Positions 36,418 through 42,348 of a stretch of 42,348 nucleotides of DNA are shown here, piece by piece. The notes beneath the pieces are model-generated. The model worked only from the letters and a program-made list of their open reading frames with translations, was not told where the DNA came from and made no database searches. Position numbers and translations under genes: made by a program. Every line of letters begins with the position of its first letter. Position 1 is the first letter of the stretch. Where the stretch lies: positions 1-42,348 of the forward strand of contig JACUUC010000024.1 in NCBI GenBank assembly GCA_014859445.1, given 5' to 3'. This DNA comes from Bacterioplanes sp. (GTDB lineage: Bacteria; Pseudomonadota; Gammaproteobacteria; Pseudomonadales; Oceanobacteraceae).

Positions 36418-37201
36418 CGACAGCATTCAAAAAACTCTGTTAGTCGCGGTTTTACTGTGTTTGGTGTGTTCGATCATCGTGGCTGGTGCTGCGGTATCAC
36501 TCAAACCGTTGCAAATTGCGAATAAAGAAGAAGATAAGCGCCGTAACATCTTGGTTGCGGCGGGTTTATGGCAGCCTGGTGCAAATACCGCCGAGTTGTT
36601 TGAGCAAATTTCTCCACGTCTTGTGAATCTGGCCGAAGGCCGTTTTGCGAACGACGACGAATTGGCTCAAATCCGTGCAGCGGGTTTAAATCCAGAAGCG
36701 TACGATCAAATCAAAGCGGCAAAATTGCCAGCCTTGTCTCAGCGCTTAGATAGTAGCACCGACATCGCCAGTATCCGTCGTTTGGAGCACTTTGCGGAAG
36801 TCTTCATGGTGTATGAGGATGACGTATTGAAAACCATCGTAATGCCAGTTCATGGCTATGGTTTGTGGTCGACCTTGTATGGCTTTATCGCCTTGGAAAA
36901 TGACTTAAATACCGTAGCTGGTTTTGGTTTTTATGCGCACGCCGAAACCCCTGGTTTGGGTGGTGAAGTAGACAATCCAAACTGGAAGGAAAAGTGGATT
37001 GGCAAGCGCTTAAATAACGACAGTGGCGAGTTGGCTATTGAAGTGATCAAAGGCGAAGCGCCTCGTGATGATGCACATCGTATTGATGGGTTGAGTGGCG
37101 CTACTTTGACGGCTCGTGGTGTTAACAACTTGGTTCGCTTCTGGGTGGGTGACAATGCATTTGGCCCATTCTTGGCTAACTTGAAACATGGGGAAATATA
37201 A
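36404..37201 (+). CDS. nqrC: Na+-translocating NADH:quinone reductase subunit C
   Basis: A 265-residue NqrC with one N-terminal membrane helix (about 13-33) and a periplasmic FMN-binding domain. The flavinylation motif is [11 protein letters not shown] with Thr234 as the likely FMN-linked residue. The GTG at 36404 is chosen because GGAGG lies seven bases upstream; an upstream ATG at 36359 lies well inside nqrB and would add a non-family N-terminus. Overlaps nqrB by 14 bp and nqrD by one base (TAATG). Confidence 0.95.
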   Translation: MSANNDSIQKTLLVAVLLCLVCSIIVAGAAVSLKPLQIANKEEDKRRNILVAAGLWQPGANTAELFEQISPRLVNLAEGRFANDDELAQIRAAGLNPEAYDQIKAAKLPALSQRLDSSTDIASIRRLEHFAEVFMVYEDDVLKTIVMPVHGYGLWSTLYGFIALENDLNTVAGFGFYAHAETPGLGGEVDNPNWKEKWIGKRLNNDSGELAIEVIKGEAPRDDAHRIDGLSGATLTARGVNNLVRFWVGDNAFGPFLANLKHGEI

Positions 37202-37863
37202 TGTCAGCAATTAAAACGGCATTAACGGATCCGTTATTTAATAAGAACCCCATTGCGCTGCAAATCTTAGGTATTTGTTCGGCATTGGCGGTAACGACCA
37301 GCTTGCAAGTGACGCTGGTGATGTGTATTGCGGTAATTGCGGTAGTAGCCTTCTCAAACGTTGGCGTATCCATTATTCGCAATCACATTCCAAATAATAT
37401 TCGTATTATTGTGCAAATGATCATCATTGCCTCGTTGGTGATCGTGGTTGACCAGATTCTGAAAGCCTATGCTTACGAAACCAGTAAGCAGCTGTCGGTA
37501 TTCGTTGGTTTGATCATTACTAACTGTATCGTGATGGGGCGTGCGGAAGCCTATGCGATGAAAAATGGCCCAGTACCGAGCTTTTTTGATGGTATTGGTA
37601 ATGGTTTAGGCTATTCCATTGTTTTGATTGTGGTTGCGTCTATTCGTGAGCTGTTTGGTGCAGGCAAATTGTTGGGTTATGAAATTCTGCCACTTGTTCA
37701 AGATGGTGGTTGGTATCAAACCAACGGCATGTTGTTGTTACCCCCTTCAGCGTTCTTCATTATCGGTTTGTTCATCTGGGCATTGCGCTCTTGGAAGACA
37801 GATCAAGTTGAAGCGGCTGACTTCAAAATTCAACCGAATACTGTGAATTCTGGAGGTCACTAA
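37201..37863 (+). CDS. nqrD: Na+-translocating NADH:quinone reductase subunit D
   Basis: A 220-residue polytopic membrane subunit with six helices. [17 protein letters not shown] at about 101-117 contains the conserved Cys of the NqrD/RnfE family, which together with NqrE coordinates an intramembrane iron-sulfur centre. Starts and ends as TAATG overlaps with nqrC and nqrE. Confidence 0.97.
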   Translation: MSAIKTALTDPLFNKNPIALQILGICSALAVTTSLQVTLVMCIAVIAVVAFSNVGVSIIRNHIPNNIRIIVQMIIIASLVIVVDQILKAYAYETSKQLSVFVGLIITNCIVMGRAEAYAMKNGPVPSFFDGIGNGLGYSIVLIVVASIRELFGAGKLLGYEILPLVQDGGWYQTNGMLLLPPSAFFIIGLFIWALRSWKTDQVEAADFKIQPNTVNSGGH

Positions 37864-38477
37864 TGGAACATTATATCAGCTTGTTCGTAAAGGCCGTTTT
37901 CGTTGAAAACATGGCGTTGGCGTTCTTCTTAGGGATGTGTACGTTCCTCGCGATCTCTAAAAAAATTCAGACTTCTTTTGGTTTGGGTGTCGCGGTTATC
38001 GTGGTGCTATTGATTACTGTACCGGTAAACAACCTGATTTATACCTATGTATTAAAAGAAGGTGCATTGGTGTGGGTGAGCGAAGATTTGGCCTCGGTTG
38101 ATTTGAGCTTTTTGGGCTTATTGACTTACATCGGCGTGATTGCGGCGATGGTACAGATCTTAGAGATGGTATTGGATAAGTTCTTTCCAGCGTTGTACAA
38201 CGCATTGGGTGTCTTTTTACCCTTGATTACCGTGAACTGCGCCATCATGGGTGCATCTCTGTTCATGGTTGAGCGTGATTACAACTTTGGTGAAAGTGTC
38301 GTTTATGGCGTGGGTGCAGGTATTGGCTGGGCGTTGGCCATTACCGCATTGGCCGGTATTCGTGAAAAGTTGAAGTACAGTGATGTGCCTGCTGGTTTGG
38401 AAGGTTTGGGTATTACCTTCATGACCGTTGGTTTAATGTCACTGGGCTTTATGTCCTTTTCTGGCGTATCACTCTAA
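37863..38477 (+). CDS. nqrE: Na+-translocating NADH:quinone reductase subunit E
   Basis: A 204-residue polytopic membrane subunit homologous to NqrD in inverted topology. [35 protein letters not shown] carries the first conserved Cys and [14 protein letters not shown] the second, both thought to hold the shared iron centre. Overlaps nqrD by one base; the nqrF ribosome site starts at its stop codon. Confidence 0.97.
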   Translation: MEHYISLFVKAVFVENMALAFFLGMCTFLAISKKIQTSFGLGVAVIVVLLITVPVNNLIYTYVLKEGALVWVSEDLASVDLSFLGLLTYIGVIAAMVQILEMVLDKFFPALYNALGVFLPLITVNCAIMGASLFMVERDYNFGESVVYGVGAGIGWALAITALAGIREKLKYSDVPAGLEGLGITFMTVGLMSLGFMSFSGVSL

Positions 38478-38489
38478 GGAGACATGATT

Positions 38490-39713
38490 GTGGATTTAGA
38501 GATTATTTTGGGCGTGGTGATGTTCACCGTGATTGTATTATCACTGGTGGCCATCATTCTTTCTGCCCGTGCCAAGCTAGTGAGCTCTGGTAACGTAAAA
38601 ATTGAAGTTAACGGTGAGAAAACGGTTGAAACCGAAGCCGGTGGTAAACTGTTGAACACCTTGGCGGCCAACAACATCTTCTTGTCTTCGGCTTGTGGTG
38701 GTGGTGGTACGTGTGCTCAGTGTAAATGCATTGTGAAAGAAGGTGGCGGCTCTATGCTGCCAACGGAAGAGTCGCATTTTACCAAGGGTGAAGCACGCGA
38801 AGGCTGGCGTTTATCGTGCCAAGTGCCTGTTAAGCAGGACATGGTTGTTGAGGTACCGGAAGAAGTCTTCGGCGTTAAGAAATGGGAAACCACCGTTGTT
38901 TCTAATCCTAACGTAGCGACGTTCATTAAAGAGTTGACGTTGAAGTTGCCTGAAGGCGAGAACGTGGATTTCCGTGCCGGTGGTTACGTACAGTTAGAAT
39001 GTCCTCCTTACGAAATCAATTTCTCTGACTTTGATATTGAAGAAGAGTATCGTGGCGATTGGGATCGTTTTAACTTATTTGACCTGAAAGCCGTCAACAA
39101 AGAAGACACGATTCGTGCGTACTCGATGGCTAACTACCCTGAAGAGCGCGGTTTGGTGAAGTTCAATATTCGTATTGCAACACCACCACCAGGTACGAAA
39201 GGTATCAACCCAGGCATCATGTCGTCTTACGTGTTCAACTTGAAACCCGGCGATAAAGTGACTGTGTATGGTCCATTCGGTGAGTTTTTTGCGCGCGACA
39301 CCGACGCCGAAATGGTGTTCATCGGCGGTGGTGCGGGTATGGCGCCTATGCGTTCACACATCTTCGATTTGCTGAAGCGTTTGAACTCTAAGCGTAAGAT
39401 CAGTTTCTGGTACGGTGCTCGTTCTTTGCGCGAGTTGTTCTATCAAGATGAATACGATCAACTGGCTGCTGAGAATGATAACTTTACTTGGCATGTGGCG
39501 ATGTCTGAGCCACAACCAGAAGATAACTGGACGGGTTTGACTGGCTTTATCCATAATGTATTGTATGAGCAATACTTGAAGGATCATCCAGCCCCAGAAG
39601 ATTGTGAGTTCTATATGTGTGGGCCTCCAATCATGAACCAGTCAGTAACAACCATGTTGTTAAATTTGGGTGTAGAGCCTGAAAACATCATGCTGGACGA
39701 CTTTGGTGGCTAA
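38490..39713 (+). CDS. nqrF: Na+-translocating NADH:quinone reductase subunit F
   Basis: A 407-residue NADH-oxidising subunit with one N-terminal helix (about 3-24), a 2Fe-2S domain with Cys69, Cys75 and Cys78 in [10 protein letters not shown] and a fourth Cys in LSCQVPV, and a ferredoxin-reductase-like FAD/NADH domain with [21 protein letters not shown] and [13 protein letters not shown]. The GTG at 38490 is chosen: AAGGAG (38476-38481) is eight bases before it but only two before the ATG at 38484, and the N-terminus [12 protein letters not shown] then aligns with known NqrF starts. Neither apbE nor nqrM follows. Confidence 0.95.
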   Translation: MDLEIILGVVMFTVIVLSLVAIILSARAKLVSSGNVKIEVNGEKTVETEAGGKLLNTLAANNIFLSSACGGGGTCAQCKCIVKEGGGSMLPTEESHFTKGEAREGWRLSCQVPVKQDMVVEVPEEVFGVKKWETTVVSNPNVATFIKELTLKLPEGENVDFRAGGYVQLECPPYEINFSDFDIEEEYRGDWDRFNLFDLKAVNKEDTIRAYSMANYPEERGLVKFNIRIATPPPGTKGINPGIMSSYVFNLKPGDKVTVYGPFGEFFARDTDAEMVFIGGGAGMAPMRSHIFDLLKRLNSKRKISFWYGARSLRELFYQDEYDQLAAENDNFTWHVAMSEPQPEDNWTGLTGFIHNVLYEQYLKDHPAPEDCEFYMCGPPIMNQSVTTMLLNLGVEPENIMLDDFGG

Positions 39714-39733
39714 TGCGACCAGTCTGAATGAAA

Positions 39734-39756
39734 GCCGCGCTAAGCGCGGCTTTTTT
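39734..39756 (+). terminator. Intrinsic terminator of the nqr operon
   Basis: GCCGCGC and GCGCGGC around a TAA loop, followed by six T residues, 20 bp after the nqrF stop. Confidence 0.9.
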
Positions 39757-39846
39757 GTGCCAGTTGGGTTTTGTTGTTATGGGAACGAGTCCTGTCGGGC
39801 CAGATTATGACGATTCGATGTAAATTCTGACGTAACTCAAGATATC

Positions 39847-39888
39847 GACCCGCTTAATATTCTGTATCGCTGGCGGGTCAGGTATGAT
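39847..39888 (+). promoter_or_regulatory. Inverted repeat and -10 element upstream of the desaturase
   Basis: GACCCGC (39847-39853) and GCGGGTC (39873-39879) form an inverted repeat with a 19-base spacer. TATGAT (39883-39888) follows at once and looks like a -10 box, 34 bp before the start. No good -35 is present, so an activator or repressor acting at the repeat is conceivable. The pairing is seen; its role is inference. Confidence 0.35.
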
Positions 39889-39922
39889 GTGTTCAGTTCA
39901 GTAACGAAATAAAGCGAGATTT

Positions 39923-41068
39923 ATGAGCGAATATTCTCAATCGACGATGGCGAAGCAGGCTCCTATCAATTGGGTTCCCGCCATCTTGTTTAGTGTGACG
40001 GGCTTATTGGCACTGACCGTAGTTCCTTGGTATGGCTTTAGTTATGGTTATACCTTGGCGGCGGTGGTTGCCTACATCGTATTAACGTCGTTAACCGAGT
40101 TGGCAATCACGGCAGGTTATCACCGCTTGTGGTCGCACAATGCCTATCAAGCACATTGGAGCTTACGTCTTTGGTTTGCTTTGTTTGGCGCGATGGCTTT
40201 GCAAAACACGGTACTGCATTGGTGTTCCGGTCATCGTGTTCATCATCGTCATGTTGATGATGTCGATTTAGATCCATACTCCGCTAAGCGCGGTTTGTGG
40301 TTTTCGCACATGGGTTGGATGGTTCGTAACTACAAGAGTAGTGACATCAATTTTGATAACGTCAAAAACCTGATGAAAGACCCCATCGTGATGTGGCAGT
40401 ACAAATATTACAACTGGATTGCAGTGGGTATGAACATCGCCATTCCGGTCGCGCTTGGTCTTATCTTTGGCGATATCTGGGGTATGGTTTTGTTGGCGGG
40501 TATTCTGCGTATTGTGACCACGCATCACTTTACCTTCTTCATTAATTCCATTGCGCACAAGTGGGGATCTCAACCTTACACGGATGAAAATACCGCGCGT
40601 GATAATCATTTCTTTGCTTTTTTGACTTTTGGTGAGGGGTATCATAACTACCATCACATTTTTCAAAATGATTATCGTAATGGCATCAAATGGTGGCAAT
40701 GGGATCCGACCAAATGGTTGATTAAATCCTGTTCCTGGGTGGGTTTGGCTTCTAATTTAAAGACTGTGTCGAATTTCAAAATTCAACGTGCCAAAAATCA
40801 AATGCAGTTTAAACGTGCTCAAGCTCGTTTGCTTAAGTCGCAGCAAGCGGAGCAGTGGTCTGATATTTTAGAACGTGAGTATGAGCAGTTTCGTGATAAT
40901 TTAGCGCAATGGACAGAGTTGCAAAGTGGTAAGTACCAAGAAGCGAAGCGAACGTTGGAAGCAAAGTGGCAAAATGCCGCTCTTCGTACGCATTACAAAG
41001 AATTGGAATACGCACTTAAGATGCAGCACAAACGGTTAAAATTATTAACAGAACAAATCGCTGCTTAG
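39923..41068 (+). CDS. Acyl-CoA delta-9 type fatty acid desaturase
   Basis: A 381-residue membrane di-iron desaturase. The three histidine boxes are HRLWSH (67-72), HRVHHRH (104-110, read as HRxHH) and EGYHNYHH (238-245). Four hydrophobic helices surround them. These are the marks of stearoyl-CoA/delta-9 desaturases that introduce a cis double bond into saturated acyl chains and adjust membrane fluidity. The family core ends near residue 275; about 100 further residues are charged and probably helical (QRAKNQMQFKRAQARLL onward), not part of the usual enzyme. It is a single gene between two terminators. Confidence 0.93.
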   Translation: MSEYSQSTMAKQAPINWVPAILFSVTGLLALTVVPWYGFSYGYTLAAVVAYIVLTSLTELAITAGYHRLWSHNAYQAHWSLRLWFALFGAMALQNTVLHWCSGHRVHHRHVDDVDLDPYSAKRGLWFSHMGWMVRNYKSSDINFDNVKNLMKDPIVMWQYKYYNWIAVGMNIAIPVALGLIFGDIWGMVLLAGILRIVTTHHFTFFINSIAHKWGSQPYTDENTARDNHFFAFLTFGEGYHNYHHIFQNDYRNGIKWWQWDPTKWLIKSCSWVGLASNLKTVSNFKIQRAKNQMQFKRAQARLLKSQQAEQWSDILEREYEQFRDNLAQWTELQSGKYQEAKRTLEAKWQNAALRTHYKELEYALKMQHKRLKLLTEQIAA

Positions 41069-41069
41069 T

Positions 41070-41110
41070 CATAAACAATCAACCCCGCTCTGCGGGGTTG
41101 ATTGTTTATG
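41070..41110. terminator. Perfect 19-bp-arm hairpin after the desaturase
   Basis: The arms 41070-41088 and 41092-41110 are exact complements around a TCT loop. The stem is GC-rich at the top (AACCCCGC) and AT-rich at the base (ATAAACAATC), so each strand ends in a T-rich stretch. It starts 2 bp after the desaturase stop and can act in both directions. Confidence 0.8.
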
Positions 41111-41229
41111 CTGTCGAGTGAATGGAATCTATTGCCGCATGACACGCGATGACGGTTATGTTTTGTGTTGAAATAGGATACCATCCGCGTCGTTGTACAT
41201 TGCATAGTGAACAGTCAGTGGAGATGGGC

Positions 41230-41901
41230 ATGGCAAATATCGTTATTACCGGTGCCAATCGTGGAATTGGTTTTGAATTGGCAAAGCTGTTCGCGGCACG
41301 TGGCGATCAAGTGACGGCCATTTGTCGTACCAGCAATGATGAAATTGAAGATCTGGCCGATCAGGTCATCAGTGGTATTGATGTGGCTGATGACGCAGCG
41401 ATCGCCAGTATCCCAAGTCTACTTGAGATGCTACTCGATGGACCCATTGATGTGTTGATTAACAATGCGGGTGTATTTCATAACGAAACGCTGGCGGATA
41501 TGGACGTTGATCGTATTCGCGAACAGTTTGAGTTGAATACATTGGCGCCGTTGTTGCTGACACAGGCCGTGTTACCATTGCTGACATCCGGTAGTAAGGT
41601 GATTAATATCACCAGTCGCATGGGATCAATCAGTGATAACGGTTCGGGTGCATATTATGGTTATCGCGCTTCAAAGGCGGGACTGAATGCTGTCAGCAAA
41701 AGCTTGGCGGTCGATTTAAAGCCACACGGCGTGGCTGTTGCCGTATTGCACCCTGGATTTGTACAAACGCGCATGGTTGGGTTTGCGGGTGATATTAGCC
41801 CAGCGGAAGCGGCTTCAGGTTTGGCGGCACGTATCGATGAATTAACACTGGACACGTCGGGCGGTTTTTGGCACTCGAATGGACAGTCTTTACCTTGGTA
41901 G
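41230..41901 (+). CDS. Short-chain dehydrogenase/reductase
   Basis: A 223-residue SDR. The NAD(P)-binding motif is TGANRGIGF near the N-terminus (7-15), NNAGVF follows at about 82, Ser in INITSRMGS and the catalytic YGYRASK (Tyr-x-x-x-Lys) near residue 144-150, then HPGFVQTRM. It belongs to the classical SDR type related to C-factor or carbonyl-reductase-like proteins; the substrate is unknown. ATG 41230 has GGAG six bases upstream; the open frame extends to 41149 without family similarity. The next gene starts 12 bp later. Confidence 0.92.
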   Translation: MANIVITGANRGIGFELAKLFAARGDQVTAICRTSNDEIEDLADQVISGIDVADDAAIASIPSLLEMLLDGPIDVLINNAGVFHNETLADMDVDRIREQFELNTLAPLLLTQAVLPLLTSGSKVINITSRMGSISDNGSGAYYGYRASKAGLNAVSKSLAVDLKPHGVAVAVLHPGFVQTRMVGFAGDISPAEAASGLAARIDELTLDTSGGFWHSNGQSLPW

Positions 41902-41913
41902 TTGAGAAAAAAT

Positions 41914-42261
41914 ATGGCAAACGCACGAATTTTGAAAAAATGGCACACCCGGTATTTAGCGGATTTTTTGATTGAATGTACGCATGATGCAGCATGGGAA
42001 GCCAAGCTCAAAGGACTGGATGCAGAAAACAAACTGGATACGTCAGTAGACGGTTTTCCCGTTGCATTCACAGAGTTCTTTGTTGAAACCGCCGGTATGA
42101 ATTTGCAGTTTTGCATTGAGCGTGTGCAATACAGTGATGTACCACGCGCGTCTTCTTGTTGGTGGCCGCAAGACGACAAGATTGAGTACTTCATATGCTA
42201 TCCCGCACAGTTTCCTCAATCGGCTATTTTCATGGCCATTGATTTCGAATCGGAAGATTGA
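41914..42261 (+). CDS. Hypothetical protein
   Basis: A 115-residue soluble protein that I do not recognise. It has a basic start (MANARILKKWHTRYLADF), a mixed alpha/beta look, three cysteines and an aromatic-rich second half (SCWWPQDDKIEYFICYPAQFPQ), ending in acidic FESED. The ATG at 41914 is chosen over a TTG at 41902. It lies 12 bp after the SDR gene and before a strong terminator, so it is the last gene of that two-gene unit. Confidence 0.65.
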   Translation: MANARILKKWHTRYLADFLIECTHDAAWEAKLKGLDAENKLDTSVDGFPVAFTEFFVETAGMNLQFCIERVQYSDVPRASSCWWPQDDKIEYFICYPAQFPQSAIFMAIDFESED

Positions 42262-42274
42262 TTCAGCTAGATTA

Positions 42275-42301
42275 AAAAAAGGGGCGTATAGCCCCTTTTT
42301 T
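42275..42301 (+). terminator. Intrinsic terminator after the small hypothetical gene
   Basis: AAAAAAGGGGC (42275-42285) pairs with GCCCCTTTTTT (42291-42301) around GTATA, 13 bp after the stop. The A-run before and T-run after make it bidirectional. Confidence 0.9.
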
Positions 42302-42302
42302 G

Positions 42303-42348
42303 TTTGCCCAGCGAAGCTGGCAAACCCGTCAGGCTGAAAGAAGCCTGA
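42303..42348. repeat. Two further hairpins at the right window edge
   Basis: TTTGCC-c-AGC with GCT-GGCAAA (42303-42324, one bulged C, GAA loop) is followed at once by TCAGGCT with AGCCTGA (42329-42348, six-base loop). The second stem is cut by the window end and could extend (CCCG precedes it). The origin is not recognised; they may be part of a repeated palindromic element or a regulatory leader. Confidence 0.45.

Noticed and set aside
1-42348. CRISPR arrays, tRNA or rRNA genes
   Set aside because: No evenly spaced short repeats, no cloverleaf-like segments with CCA ends and no rRNA-like stretches were noticed by eye.

Overview
The window reads as chromosome from a marine-type gammaproteobacterium, probably near the Oceanospirillales or Pseudomonadales. 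The evidence is the block mfd - long-form GAPDH - nqrABCDEF (from memory the same order as in Pseudomonas), an MksFEB condensin, YajG, YaaA, YigZ, DUF2058 and CsiV family proteins, and moderate GC content. No rRNA or tRNA gene and no CRISPR array was seen. All family calls come from reading motifs by eye; no database search was run.

Layout. Bases 1-50 are the 3' end of a group II intron (end of domain V plus a complete domain VI with a bulged branch-point A). Next on the minus strand come a 7TM-DISM sensor histidine kinase and a small membrane protein. From 3180 a plus-strand operon encodes the SMC-type complex MksF-MksE-MksB (the JetA-JetB-JetC class). The nuclease subunit MksG/JetD that would make it a plasmid-cutting Wadjet system is absent. 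The fourth gene is instead a group II truncated haemoglobin that overlaps mksB by 4 bp. A DUF945/YdgA-like gene follows.

From 10835 to about 16780 lies an accessory patch. It is entered through the 3' end of the DUF945 gene and contains a second, near-identical copy of that 3' end at 14511. Between the copies are decayed coding remnants, a RelE-type toxin-antitoxin pair, and a large fragment of a CdiA/filamentous-haemagglutinin-like protein cut off at both ends. After the second copy come three small plus-strand genes of gene-cassette character: DoxX-like, GNAT, and an NAD(P)H quinone oxidoreductase-like protein.

From 16781 the window is mostly core genome: purE-purK-DUF2058, yigZ, a Cu/Zn-efflux-type permease, a lipid operon (two acyl-CoA dehydrogenases and a FATP-type acyl-CoA synthetase), cbiZ for cobinamide salvage, yaaA-yajG, mfd-csiV, GAPDH, the six-gene Na+-translocating NADH:quinone oxidoreductase operon, a delta-9 type acyl desaturase, a short-chain dehydrogenase and a small unknown protein. 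Sigma70-like promoters fit in front of GAPDH and nqrA, and clear intrinsic terminators follow GAPDH, nqrF, the desaturase and the last gene.

The main points of interest are the condensin-globin operon, the 3.99 kb unit bounded by a partial gene duplication and holding a contact-dependent-inhibition remnant, and the intron end at the left edge.
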